Source of the DNA: Actinokineospora bangkokensis
GTDB taxonomy: Bacteria > Actinomycetota > Actinomycetes > Mycobacteriales > Pseudonocardiaceae
Direction of reading: 5' to 3'
Assembly (NCBI RefSeq): GCF_001940455.1
Contig: NZ_MKQR01000011.1
Location: 233,262 to 297,261 of the forward strand
Length of the DNA stretch: 64,000 nucleotides
Shown here: one piece after another, positions 40,422 to 48,502 of the stretch
How positions within the stretch are numbered: the first letter of the stretch is position 1
How the letters are laid out: every line of letters starts with the position of its first letter
Translations under genes and position numbers: made by a program
Notes under the pieces: generated by a model
What the model was told of the DNA's origin: nothing
Seen by the model: the letters and a program-made list of their open reading frames with translations, nothing else
The model's database searches: none

Positions 40422-40954
40422 GGGGTGCTCCTCGGTGCCTTGACCTTGATCTTCACCGTCGGCGGCCGCTGCGGGCCGATCGCGTCGACCCGGTCCTGCA
40501 CGGCCGCGCGGACGGCCTCGGACAGGCCGGTGGTGTCGACGCGGTTGGTGGTCACGACGGCCTTGACCGCGCGCGCCGTCACCGACACCGCGGCGCCGGT
40601 GACGCCGTCCACGGACGCCGCGGCCCGGCGCAGGGTGCTGCGGTAGCTGCGCCGCGACACCCCCGAGTCGATGCCGCCCGCGCCCTCCGCGAGGGGCAGC
40701 ACGGTGGGGCGGCCGGGCGTGACGGCGCTGAGCAGCAGCACCGCGCCGACCAGGCCGACCGCCCCCGCGGCGATCAGCACGGCGGTGTCGTTCCACCGCA
40801 GGCCGTTCAGCGCGCGGGCGGCGCTGTCGTAGCTGATCCAGGTGGGCTCGCCCAGCAGCTGCTGCACGGCGCTCACGCCCACCAGCACGCTGGCGGCCAG
40901 CAGCACAAGGGCGACCAGGACGGCCGGGGTGCTGCGGCGGGGGCGGCGCTTCAT
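40418..40954 (-). CDS. DUF6286-type membrane protein
   Basis: The 178-residue protein starts with ATG 40954. Two transmembrane helices (residues ~11-31 and ~58-80) are separated by QQLLGEPTWISYDSAARALNGLRW. The C-terminal domain (IDSGVSRRSYRSTLRRAAASVDGVTGAAVSVTARAVKAVV) has the look of the alkaline-shock fold. Its ATGA overlaps link it to both neighbours. The function is presumably structural in the envelope-stress complex. Confidence 0.75.
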   Translation of the reverse strand: MKRRPRRSTPAVLVALVLLAASVLVGVSAVQQLLGEPTWISYDSAARALNGLRWNDTAVLIAAGAVGLVGAVLLLSAVTPGRPTVLPLAEGAGGIDSGVSRRSYRSTLRRAAASVDGVTGAAVSVTARAVKAVVTTNRVDTTGLSEAVRAAVQDRVDAIGPQRPPTVKIKVKAPRSTP

Positions 40955-41343
40955 CGCACTCTCCTCTTCCGCTCCGAGGCGTCGGGGCGCAGGGCGGTCA
41001 CGGTGATGTCCACGCGGTCCACGGCCAGCCCGGTCAGCTCCCCCACCCGCTCGACGAGGTGTTCGCGCGCCTTGCGGGTGGTGGTGGCCACCGGGGTCGG
41101 GTAGTCCACGGACAGGTGCACCTCCAGGGTGGTGCGGTCGCCGCTGACGGTGGCGTCGACGCGGGCGGCCCGGTCAGCGGTGTCGCCGGAGAGGGCGACA
41201 CCGAGCACGCGCTTGGCGACCCCGCCGACGCCGTCGACCTCGGTCAGCGCCGCGGCGGCGACGCGCTCGGCCACGCGGTCGGAGATGGTGGTGCGGCCGC
41301 GGTCCTCCGGCGCCTGGCGCGCCGCCGCGGGTGCGGTGCCCAC
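40951..41343 (-). CDS. Asp23/Gls24 family envelope stress protein
   Basis: The 130-residue protein starts at GTG 41343. The Asp23 pattern is clear: TTISDRVAERVAAAALTEVDGVGG, then VDATVSGDRTTLEVHLSVDYPTPVATTTRKAREHLVERVGELTGLAVDRVDITVTAL. It is a small alpha/beta protein thought to assemble at the membrane. It is the second of the Asp23 copies in this operon, after the one at 41628-42086. Confidence 0.85.
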   Translation of the reverse strand: MGTAPAAARQAPEDRGRTTISDRVAERVAAAALTEVDGVGGVAKRVLGVALSGDTADRAARVDATVSGDRTTLEVHLSVDYPTPVATTTRKAREHLVERVGELTGLAVDRVDITVTALRPDASERKRRVR

Positions 41344-41347
41344 GGCC

Positions 41348-41524
41348 CTACCCCCGGTCGCGGCCGACGAGCTGGGCCAGGTCGAGCTTGCCGTCGAGCA
41401 CGCGGCCCGCGAGCAGGCCGAGCGCACCCAGCACGAGCACGACGACGAAGGCGCCGAAGCCGCCGAACGCGGCGGCCAGGCCGAGCAGCAGCCCGGTCAG
41501 CAGACCGGTTTGGGTTGTGGTCAT
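41348..41524 (-). CDS. Small membrane protein (DUF2273-like)
   Basis: The 58-residue protein starts at ATG 41524 and ends at TAG 41348. One long hydrophobic stretch (residues ~7-40, rich in G, L, F and V, with GGFGAFVVVLVLGALGLL) is followed by DGKLDLAQLVGRDRG. A short protein of this kind sits between Asp23 and AmaP genes in many actinobacterial and firmicute operons. It ends five bases before the next gene starts. Confidence 0.7.
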   Translation of the reverse strand: MTTTQTGLLTGLLLGLAAAFGGFGAFVVVLVLGALGLLAGRVLDGKLDLAQLVGRDRG

Positions 41525-41627
41525 GGCGGTGTCCTCCTCGGGCGGTGCCGCCGCGCCCGCCGCGCGGGGCGGGCGGGTCGCGGCGCACCACGGGGGCGTG
41601 GTGGATGGGGGTCAGTGGGTGGGGGTG

Positions 41628-42086
41628 CTACTGGACGCGGGCGGGCTGGGGCTGCTCGTCGGAGTCGTCCTCGGGCAGGTGGATGTCGGTGACGTTGATG
41701 TTCACCTCGACGACCTCCAGGCCGGTCATCCGCTCGATGGCGGTGATGACGTTGCGGCGCACCGAGCGGGCGAGGTCGGCGATGGAGACGCCGTACTCGA
41801 CCAGCAGCTGCAGGTCCACCGCGGCCTGCTTCTCCCCGACCTCCACCGACACGCCCTGCCCGGCCGAGGCCGTCGCGCCGGGGATGCGCTCGCGCAGCGC
41901 GTTGAACGCGCGGGCCGCGCCGCCGCCGAGCGCGTGCACGCCCGCCACCTCGCGGGCGGCCAGGCCCGCGATCTTCTGCACGACGGTGTCGGCAACGGTG
42001 GTGGTGCCGTGCTCGGTCACCAGCGCGCCGGTGCCCCCGGCCTGCCCGGCCTTGTCCTCAGTGGACTGCTTGGTGGCGGTGGTCAT
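41628..42086 (-). CDS. Asp23/Gls24 family envelope stress protein, canonical copy
   Basis: The 152-residue protein starts at ATG 42086. The core is TTVADTVVQKIAGLAAREVAGVHALGGGAARAFNALRERIPG, then GVSVEVGEKQAAVDLQLLVEYGVSIADLARSVRRNVITAIERMTGLEVVEVNINVTDIHLPED. This is the best match in the operon to the family consensus. Proteins of this type are highly abundant and form membrane-associated assemblies needed for cell-wall homeostasis. Confidence 0.92.
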   Translation of the reverse strand: MTTATKQSTEDKAGQAGGTGALVTEHGTTTVADTVVQKIAGLAAREVAGVHALGGGAARAFNALRERIPGATASAGQGVSVEVGEKQAAVDLQLLVEYGVSIADLARSVRRNVITAIERMTGLEVVEVNINVTDIHLPEDDSDEQPQPARVQ

Positions 42087-42160
42087 CTCGTCCTCCGGTC
42101 CGTCCTCGGTTCCGGGCGCCGCTGCGCCCACACCGGTAAGACACGGCGGGAGGGGGGATG

Positions 42161-42496
42161 TCACGACCCGATCGGGTGATCCAGGTCTCGACGGGGCGCG
42201 GTGCCCGTGAACGCCGCGGCGTCCACACCGGTCACGACGAGCCGGACCTCCGCGGCACCCCACCGGGTGCCCGCCAGGGCCGCGCGGACCGCCGCCGAGG
42301 CGGAGTCGAGCACGGGGGCGAGGGGGAAGCTGAGCGCGACCAGGTGCACCACGGCGGTGTCGTCGAGCAGGTCGACGGCGAGGGCGTTGACGTCCCACGG
42401 CAGCAGGCCGGGAGCCACCGGGGCGGCGGGGCGCACGCCGTCGACGAGGTCGAGGGCGGCCAGGACGGCGTCGACGGCCTCCGTCCGCGGGGTCAC
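42161..42496 (-). CDS. Asp23-like small protein
   Basis: The 111-residue protein starts with GTG 42496 overlapping the preceding TGA. It reads VDAVLAALDLVDGVRPAAPVAPGLLPWDVNALAVDLLDDTAVVHLVALSFPLAPVLDSASAAVRAAL and ends VRLVVTGVDAAAF. The strand order (parallel to the sequence V-D-V-x-x-x-V-x-V-x-L) fits a shortened alkaline-shock fold. No independent family match is claimed. Confidence 0.6.
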   Translation of the reverse strand: MTPRTEAVDAVLAALDLVDGVRPAAPVAPGLLPWDVNALAVDLLDDTAVVHLVALSFPLAPVLDSASAAVRAALAGTRWGAAEVRLVVTGVDAAAFTGTAPRRDLDHPIGS

Positions 42497-42996
42497 GCCC
42501 GGCCCCCGGCGACCGCGTCGTCGACGGAGACGTCGAGGACGGTGACGCACACGCTGCGGAGCCGGATACCGGTGGCCGCGGCCACCCGGTCGCGCACCGC
42601 GCGCCGCACCGCGCTCGTCACCGCGGCCGCCTGGTCGAACCCGTCGAGGGCGATGTCGACCTCCACGTCCACGACGTCCTCGCGGTCTTCAGCATCCCCA
42701 GCGCCCACGGCGTCCTCGGGGTCCGCGGGGTCTGCGGGGTTCACTGGGGCGCCAGCGGCCCCGGGCTCGACGCGCACCCGCACGCCGTCGACGTCGGCGG
42801 GCGTGGTGCCCGCCAGCCGCTGCCGGGTCTGGTGCACCGCCGACCCGATCAGGCCCACCACGCCGGTCTCCAGCCGGGCCACCCCCGCGACCCCGGCGGC
42901 CGCGTCGGCGGCCACCGCGGCCACCACGGGGGTCGCCACCGACCAGGAGCACCGGGGGTCAGCGGCGCCCCGCCGCGGAACTCGCACGGTCAACAC
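42493..42996 (-). CDS. Asp23/Gls24-like protein with acidic insert
   Basis: The 167-residue protein starts at GTG 42996 behind GGAGGAGAA. An N-terminal helix (VVAAVAADAAAGVAGVARLE) is followed by a Pro/Glu/Asp-rich loop (~85-105). A strand-helix section VDVEVDIALDGFDQAAAVTSAVRRAVRDRVAAATGIRLRSVCVTVLDVSVDD closes the domain and matches the end of Asp23 proteins. It overlaps the next gene by 4 bases. Confidence 0.7.
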   Translation of the reverse strand: MLTVRVPRRGAADPRCSWSVATPVVAAVAADAAAGVAGVARLETGVVGLIGSAVHQTRQRLAGTTPADVDGVRVRVEPGAAGAPVNPADPADPEDAVGAGDAEDREDVVDVEVDIALDGFDQAAAVTSAVRRAVRDRVAAATGIRLRSVCVTVLDVSVDDAVAGGRA

Positions 42997-43039
42997 GCGT
43001 TCTCCTCCACAGGGGTCGCGGTGGCGGCCCCGCTCCCGC

Positions 43040-43582
43040 TCAGGGGTCGAGCAGGTCCACCACGGTCAGGTCAAGCTTGACCGCTGCCCAGCCGATGCGC
43101 GCGCCGGCGGCGGCCACCACCCGGTCGCGCGCCGCGTCGAGCGCGGCGGGTGAGAGGTGCCCGGGCGACACCGCCACGTGCAGGTCGACCTCGACGACGC
43201 CGTCCGCGCGCTCGGCCACCCCGCAGTGCCGGGCGCGGACGCCGTCGACGGCGTCGACCGCCGAGCGCAGCACCGCCGCTGCGGCCCGGGTGCTGATCCG
43301 AGCGGTGTCCGGGGCGGTGGCGGGCAGCGCCACCAGGTCCCGGCGACGCAGGTCGGCGCGCACCGCGCCCATGATCCGCCCGGTGAGCCCGGGCGGTGGG
43401 CGCAGGTCCTCCTCGACCAGTTCGGCGGTGGCGGTGCGCAGGACCAGCAGGTCCGCCCGCGCCGCCCGGCAGTCCGGGCAGCCCCGCTCGTGCCCGTCGG
43501 GGGCGTCGAGGTGCTCCCACACCCCCTCCAGGTCCCGACCGCAGGGCAGGGGGTGGCCCCGCGTGCTCGCGTTCATCGCCAT
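43040..43582 (-). CDS. Putative zinc-finger anti-sigma factor fused to an Asp23-like domain
   Basis: The 180-residue protein starts at ATG 43582, overlapping the end of the sigma-factor gene. Residues 14-38 carry Cys14 and H31-x3-C35-x2-C38 (GHERGCPDC), the H-x3-C-x2-C arrangement of ZAS anti-sigma factors. Residues ~85-180 carry an alkaline-shock-like section: AAVLRSAVDAVDGVRARHCGVAERADGVVEVDLHVAVSPGH, ending VKLDLTVVDLL. A sigma factor followed by a ZAS protein is the standard cognate pair. The fusion to an Asp23-type domain would link sigma control directly to the envelope complex (inference). Confidence 0.7.
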   Translation of the reverse strand: MAMNASTRGHPLPCGRDLEGVWEHLDAPDGHERGCPDCRAARADLLVLRTATAELVEEDLRPPPGLTGRIMGAVRADLRRRDLVALPATAPDTARISTRAAAAVLRSAVDAVDGVRARHCGVAERADGVVEVDLHVAVSPGHLSPAALDAARDRVVAAAGARIGWAAVKLDLTVVDLLDP

Positions 43583-44163
43583 GGCGACATCACCTCAGCC
43601 AGTTGTGCGCGTGCCCGCGCGATCCGTCCGCGCACGGTGGCGCTGGTGACGCCCAACGCGCGCGCGATCTCCTCGTAGGAGCGACCGTGCACCTCCCGCA
43701 GCAGCCAGCAGGCCCGCTGCTGCGGGGTGAGCCCCCGCAGCGCCGAGCGCAGCGCGGCCAGTTGCGCGCTGGTCTCGGCCTCCCGCTCCGGCTTGCCCAC
43801 CGGTCCGCGGTCGGGCAGCTGGTCGGCCTCGTCGTCGGCGACGGGCCTGCGGGAGCGCAGGGTGTTGAGGCACCGGTTGGTGGCGGCCCGGTAGAGCCAC
43901 CCGGTGAACGCGGCGTCGTCGCGCAGCTGCCCCAGCCGCTGCCACACGCCCACGAACACCTCCTGGGTGACGTCCTCGGCGTCGGCGCGCGAGCCCAGCA
44001 TCCGCACGGCCAGCCGGAAGATCGGCCCCTGGTGGCGCAGCACCAGCTGCTCGTAGGCGTGCGCGTCGCCGTCGCGGGCCCGGCTGACGAGCGTCACGTC
44101 GTCCAGCTCGCCGGTCCCACCGGCCTCCTGCGCGTCGTCCAGACCCACCGCGCCGGCCACCAT
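43573..44163 (-). CDS. ECF-type RNA polymerase sigma factor heading the Asp23 operon
   Basis: The 196-residue protein starts at ATG 44163 behind CGAGGAG. Region 2 reads DAHAYEQLVLRHQGPIFRLAVRML and ADAEDVTQEVFVGVWQRL, then FTGWLYRAATNRCLNTLRSRR. Region 4 reads LTPQQRACWLLREVHGRSYEEIARALGVTSATVRGRIARARAQL. It is followed without a gap by the zinc-finger/Asp23 fusion and six further genes on the minus strand. Autoregulation of the operon is likely. Confidence 0.92.
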   Translation of the reverse strand: MVAGAVGLDDAQEAGGTGELDDVTLVSRARDGDAHAYEQLVLRHQGPIFRLAVRMLGSRADAEDVTQEVFVGVWQRLGQLRDDAAFTGWLYRAATNRCLNTLRSRRPVADDEADQLPDRGPVGKPEREAETSAQLAALRSALRGLTPQQRACWLLREVHGRSYEEIARALGVTSATVRGRIARARAQLAEVMSPWR

Positions 44164-44242
44164 GCCCGGTCTCCTCGTTGATCGGTCGTCCTGTGACCCC
44201 GTTAGGACCCCCGGGCGGAGCCTTCGTCACGCGCCCCCAACC

Positions 44243-44256
44243 GTGACCTCAGTCAC
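44243..44256. promoter_or_regulatory. CRP-like palindrome upstream of the sigma-factor operon
   Basis: GTGAC-CTCA-GTCAC is a perfect palindrome, and on the minus strand it extends to TGTGA-N6-TCAC, the consensus core of Crp/GlxR sites. It lies 80 bases upstream of the sigma-factor ATG. Binding by a Crp-family protein is inferred from the sequence only. Confidence 0.45.
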
Positions 44257-44317
44257 AGTAGGTGGTGCTTCGCGATCCCGCCGCCCGAGTCCGCGGGTGG
44301 GCGCGGCGGCGGTCCGA

Positions 44318-45421
44318 TCACGGCTCGTCCCAGGAGACCGGGAGCCGCCGCACGCCGTGGATGCCCTGGTGGTCCGGGCGCAGCGGGACGTCCTCGGCGG
44401 GGACGGCCAGGCGCAGGGACGGCAAGCCGCGCAGCAGGGCGGGGAAGGCGACCCGCATCTCCACCCTGGCGAGCTGCTGGCCGAGGCACTGGTGCGCGCC
44501 GTGGCCGAACGACAGGTGCCCGGCGGCGTTGCGGCGCAGGTCGAGCGCGTCGGGGTCGGGGAAGCGCAGCGGGTCGCGGTTGGCGGCCTGGAGCGAGAGG
44601 GTGACCGTCTCCCCCGCCGCGATGAGCCGCCCGTCCAGTTCGACGTCCACCAGCGCCGAGCGGACGCCGGTGTGCGGGATGCTCAGGTACCGCATCAACT
44701 CCTCGACCGCGCTGTCCACCGAGGACGGGTCGGTGCGCAGGACGTCGAGCTGGTCGGGGTGGCGCAGCAGGGCGAAGGTGCCCAGGGCGATCATGTTCGC
44801 CGTGGTGTCGAGCCCGGCCCCGAGCAGGAAGGTGCCGACGCCCGCCAACTCCTCGTCGGTGAGGTCGGTGCCGGTGAGGTCGCTGAGCACGTCGTCGGTG
44901 GGCGCGGCGCGCTTGGTCCGCACGAGCCCCGCCACGTACTCCTGCAGGGCCGTGTACGCCGCGCCCCGGTCGGCCAGCGGGGCCTCCACGTCGGTGACCG
45001 TCACCGCGTGGCCCGCGAAGGAGTCGCGGTCGGCGTAGGGGACGCCGAGCAGTTCGCAGATGACGACCGCGGGCACGGGCTGGGCGTAGTCGCGGACCAG
45101 GTCGGCGGTCGGGCCGCCGCGGCGCAGGGCGTCGAGGTGGTCGGCGGCGATCCGCTCGGTGCGCTCGGTGAGCAGGCGCATCCGCCGGACGGTGAACTTG
45201 CCCGCCAGCAGCCTGCGGTACCGGGTGTGCTCGGGCGCGTCCACCCCGCTCATGTCCCCCACCGGGGCGGGGGGCAGCGCGCCCAGCTCCTCGAAGCCGG
45301 GCAGCGGGAAGTGCAGCAGTTCGTAGCGGGAGCTGAAGCGCGGGTCGGCCAGCACGGCGCGGGCCTGGGCATGGCCGGTGACCAGCCAGCCCACGTGCCC
45401 GTCCGGGTAGGCCATGCGCAC
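44318..45421 (-). CDS. Cytochrome P450 (5' end apparently frameshifted)
   Basis: The uninterrupted frame gives 367 residues. It shows the I-helix [10 protein letters not shown], the K-helix E-x-x-R in [22 protein letters not shown] and the haem loop [16 protein letters not shown], so it is a soluble bacterial class I-type P450. The genuine N-terminus seems to lie further upstream. ATG 45531 with GAGGGGG ahead encodes [17 protein letters not shown], and the P450 frame continues upstream as [22 protein letters not shown]. These join only if one base is added near 45481-45484. It follows the ABC exporter on the same strand. Confidence 0.85.
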   Translation of the reverse strand: MRMAYPDGHVGWLVTGHAQARAVLADPRFSSRYELLHFPLPGFEELGALPPAPVGDMSGVDAPEHTRYRRLLAGKFTVRRMRLLTERTERIAADHLDALRRGGPTADLVRDYAQPVPAVVICELLGVPYADRDSFAGHAVTVTDVEAPLADRGAAYTALQEYVAGLVRTKRAAPTDDVLSDLTGTDLTDEELAGVGTFLLGAGLDTTANMIALGTFALLRHPDQLDVLRTDPSSVDSAVEELMRYLSIPHTGVRSALVDVELDGRLIAAGETVTLSLQAANRDPLRFPDPDALDLRRNAAGHLSFGHGAHQCLGQQLARVEMRVAFPALLRGLPSLRLAVPAEDVPLRPDHQGIHGVRRLPVSWDEP

Positions 45422-45531
45422 CAGCGGGTGCCGCTCGCGGATTGCGGCCAGCTCGGCGGGCGGGTCGAACGGGTGGCCGCGGGCCGGGCCAGCGGCAGTC
45501 CTGGGAGGACGGTCGTCCCCGTGTTCGGCAT
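45422..45531 (-). pseudogene. Displaced 5' end of the P450 gene (apparent -1 frameshift)
   Basis: The first 17 codons from ATG 45531 and the following ~20 codons of P450-like sequence are in different frames. One extra C in the GGCCC run near 45482 would give [12 protein letters not shown], the usual N-terminal pattern of this P450 group. The break could be a real mutation or an error in a GC-rich run. Confidence 0.6.
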
Positions 45532-45587
45532 GGTGTGGTTCCCCCTCGGTCTGGTCAGCGTCGGTCGGTCCGGTCAGCGCCGGGCCG

Positions 45588-46412
45588 TCATCGGGTGGAC
45601 TCGCGGGCGTAGAGGCGCTTGGACCACAGGTAGCCGCCGAGGGCGATCACGGCGCACCACCCCAGGGCGACCCAGCCCCGCGGGCCCGCGGGCGTGCCCG
45701 CGAGCAGCGCGCGCAGGGTCTCGATGATCGGGGTGAACGGCTGGTTCTCGGCGAACCAGCGCAGGGCGGTGGGCATGGAGTCGGTGGGGACGAACCCGCT
45801 GCCCAGGAACGGCAGCAGCACCAGCGGCATCGGCAGGTTGCTCGCCGTCTCGACGCTGTCGCTGACCTGCCCCAGCGCGACCGCCAGCCACACCAGCGCG
45901 AAGGTCACCGCGAGCAGGAAGCCGACCACCGCCAGCCACCCGAGGGGTCCCGCGGCGGGCCGGAAGCCGACCAGCAGCGCGACGCCGATGACGAACGCCA
46001 GGCTGATCACCGCCTGCACGACGCTGCCCAGCACGTGCCCGGTGAGCACCGACGCGCGGGCGATGCGCATGGTGCGGAACCGGGTGATGATGCCCTCGGC
46101 CATGTCCATCGCGACCGAGATGGCGGTGCCCTGGACGGTGGAGGTGATCGTCATGAGGATGATCGCGGGCGCGACGTAGTTGGCGTACTCGGCGCGACCA
46201 CCCGCCTGACCGGCGATGCCCGCGCCCAGCGCGCCGCCGAAGACGTAGACGAACAGCAGCAGGAACACCACCGGCATCGCGACCAGCGTGATCGTCATGG
46301 ACGGGTAGCGCAGCATGCGCTTGAGGTTGCGGCGCAGCATCGTGGCGGAGTCGCGCAGCGGGCGGGGGCGCGGCTGCCGGGCGAGCGGCGCCGCGGGGGC
46401 GAGGGTGCTCAT
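45588..46412 (-). CDS. ABC-2 type transporter permease (DrrB-like)
   Basis: The 274-residue protein starts with ATG 46412 overlapping the ATPase stop. Six membrane segments are visible, beginning with [20 protein letters not shown], and the family signature [55 protein letters not shown] is complete. With the ATPase it forms a daunorubicin-resistance-type exporter of drugs, lipids or antibiotics. Substrate unknown. Confidence 0.9.
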   Translation of the reverse strand: MSTLAPAAPLARQPRPRPLRDSATMLRRNLKRMLRYPSMTITLVAMPVVFLLLFVYVFGGALGAGIAGQAGGRAEYANYVAPAIILMTITSTVQGTAISVAMDMAEGIITRFRTMRIARASVLTGHVLGSVVQAVISLAFVIGVALLVGFRPAAGPLGWLAVVGFLLAVTFALVWLAVALGQVSDSVETASNLPMPLVLLPFLGSGFVPTDSMPTALRWFAENQPFTPIIETLRALLAGTPAGPRGWVALGWCAVIALGGYLWSKRLYARESTR

Positions 46413-47359
46413 CGGGAGGCCACCCCTTCGGTGTCGGTGAGGGCCAGGAAGACGTCGTCGAGGTCGGGGGTGTGCACGGACAGCTCCGCCACCGCGATGG
46501 CGCGGTCGTCGAGGCGGTCGACGAGGGCCTTGAGCGAGCGCAGGCCGCCGTCGCTGGGCACGCGCAGGGTGAGCGCGTCGCGGTCGGGCGCGGCGTCGCC
46601 CAGCGCGGCCAGCGCGGCGTCCACCGCGGCCTGGTCGGCCAGGCGCAGCCGGACGTGCCCGCCGGGGATGCGGCGCTTGAGCTCGGCGGCGGTGCCCTCG
46701 GCCACCACCCGGCCGCGGTCGAGGACGGCGATGCGGTCGGCCAGCTCGTCGGCCTCGTCGAGGTACTGCGTGGTGAGGAAGACGGTCACGCCGTCGGCGA
46801 CGAGTTCGCGGACGGTGGCCCACGCGGTGCGCCTGCTGCGCGGGTCCAGGCCGGTCGTCGGCTCGTCGAGGAAGATCACCTGCGGGTCCCCGACGAGGGT
46901 CATGGCGAGGTCGAGCCTGCGGCGCATGCCGCCGGAGTAGGTGGCGGCGGGCTTGGCCGCGGCGTCGGTGAGGTCGAACCGGCGCAGCAGCTCGGCCGCC
47001 TTGGCCCGCCCGCGCGCCTTCGGCAAGTGCAGCAGGTCGGCCACGAGCAACAGGTTCTCCTCGCCGGTGAGCAGGGTGTCCACCGCGGAGAACTGGCCGG
47101 TGACGCCGATGGCGCCGCGCACCGCGTCGGGCTCGGCGGCCACGTCGTGCCCGGCGACGCGGGCGGTGCCGCCGTCGGCGCGGGCGAGCGTGGACAGGAT
47201 GCGCACGGTGGTGGTCTTGCCCGCGCCGTTGGCGCCGAGCAGGGAGAACACCGTGCCCTGGGGGACGGTCAGGTCGACGCCGTCGAGCACGACCTGCTCG
47301 CCGTAGGACTTGCGCAACCCGCTCACGGCGATGGCGGCGGGGGTCTGGCTGGTGGTCAC
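46409..47359 (-). CDS. ABC transporter ATP-binding protein (DrrA-like)
   Basis: The 316-residue protein starts at GTG 47359. The motifs are Walker A GANGAGKTTT, the signature YSGGMRRRLDLAMTLVGDPQVIFLDEPTTGLDPRSR (Walker B included), the switch His in the TTQYLDEAD region (Gln in place of the usual His), and the long DrrA C-terminal extension with TPDLDDVFLALT. It energises the permease at 45588. Confidence 0.92.
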   Translation of the reverse strand: MTTSQTPAAIAVSGLRKSYGEQVVLDGVDLTVPQGTVFSLLGANGAGKTTTVRILSTLARADGGTARVAGHDVAAEPDAVRGAIGVTGQFSAVDTLLTGEENLLLVADLLHLPKARGRAKAAELLRRFDLTDAAAKPAATYSGGMRRRLDLAMTLVGDPQVIFLDEPTTGLDPRSRRTAWATVRELVADGVTVFLTTQYLDEADELADRIAVLDRGRVVAEGTAAELKRRIPGGHVRLRLADQAAVDAALAALGDAAPDRDALTLRVPSDGGLRSLKALVDRLDDRAIAVAELSVHTPDLDDVFLALTDTEGVASR

Positions 47360-47385
47360 GGGGCCCTCCTCGGGTCCGGGTGGGG

Positions 47386-48231
47386 TCAGGCGCGGCGGAT
47401 GGTGATGTCGCCGTAGGAGGTGCGCCCGCGCACCTCGACGGTCTCGTCGGACGCCGCGGGCCGGTCCGCGTCGTCCATGAGGTTGCGCACCTGGCCGAAC
47501 CCGGTGTCGACCTGGAGCCAGGCGGCGGTGCCCGCGGCGATGCCGACCTCCAGGTCGCCCATCGCCGTCTCCAGCACCACCGAGCCGCGGGCGACCTCCG
47601 CCACGCGCACCGAGCCGTTGGAGGACTTGGCGTCCACGGCGGCGCGCGCCCGCTCGACGCGGATGTCGCCGTTGGCCGAGCGCACCCGCACGTCGCCCGC
47701 CGCGGTGCCGATCTCGGTGCCGCCGTTGGAGTTGCGCACCACGACCGCGCCGTCGACCGAGCCGATGCGGACCGCGCCGGAACCGGTGGCGACCTCGGCG
47801 TCGCCCGCGACGGCGCCGACGGTGACGTGCCCGGTGGACGTGTCCAGGCGCAGGGCGCCGGTGCGCTCCAGCGCGACGTTGCCCATGGACGTCTTGACCC
47901 GGCACTGCCCGAGGCGCCCGGTGGCGCGGATGTTGGCCATCTGCGCCTCGGCGGCGACGGTGGACCCGCTGGGCAGCTCCACCACCACCTCCACCGAGCG
48001 GCTCTTGCGGGAGAAGTCGAACGCGCGGATCTTGGGGCCGCTGACCCGCAGCACCCCGCCCGCGAGGTCGACCCGGACGCGGCGCGCGGCGTCCACGTCG
48101 GACTCCTCGGCGGCGTCGCTCGGGCGGACCTCGACGGTGGTGTCGGCGCGGTCGCCCGCGGTGATGAGCACGTCACCGACCCCCAGTTCGAGGTCGAGGG
48201 TGATCGGGTCGGGTGTGTCGAACGTGGGCAT
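47386..48231 (-). CDS. DUF4097-type beta-helix-like protein
   Basis: The 281-residue protein starts at ATG 48231. It consists of repeated short strands of the type GAVRIGSVDGAVVVRNSNGGTEIG and GDVRVRSANGDIRVERARA, the pattern of DUF4097 (adhesin-like) proteins that fold as a right-handed beta-helix. No signal peptide is present. In many actinomycetes such genes neighbour DrrAB-type exporters, as here, 26 bases upstream of the ATPase. The function is not established. Confidence 0.85.
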   Translation of the reverse strand: MPTFDTPDPITLDLELGVGDVLITAGDRADTTVEVRPSDAAEESDVDAARRVRVDLAGGVLRVSGPKIRAFDFSRKSRSVEVVVELPSGSTVAAEAQMANIRATGRLGQCRVKTSMGNVALERTGALRLDTSTGHVTVGAVAGDAEVATGSGAVRIGSVDGAVVVRNSNGGTEIGTAAGDVRVRSANGDIRVERARAAVDAKSSNGSVRVAEVARGSVVLETAMGDLEVGIAAGTAAWLQVDTGFGQVRNLMDDADRPAASDETVEVRGRTSYGDITIRRA

Positions 48232-48502
48232 GGCTGTTCCCCTCTGGTGGTGGACCCCCGTCGCCGCTGGTCGCGGGCACGGGTGGGAGCCGCGCGGCGG
48301 GCGCGCGGTGCGGTGTGGTGTGGTGGCCGCCTGTGCGGCCGGACGCGGTCCCTGCTGGGGCCTGTTTCCCCCGGAGGCGCGGCGTCAGGTTGTTCGTCGT
48401 TGTGCCTGCTTGCCTCGGGCGGGACAGGCGGCCGTGGCGTCAGGTGGGGGACGGTGCCGGGTGGGGACGCGGGGGCCGGTGGCGGGATGTGTGGAACACG
48501 GC
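48232..48502. other. 271-base gap between the DUF4097 and HicB-like genes
   Basis: No gene is seen. It is G-rich, without evident palindromes or hairpins, and must hold the promoter of the DUF4097-ABC-P450 genes, unless these are read through from the HicB-like gene. Confidence 0.4.
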
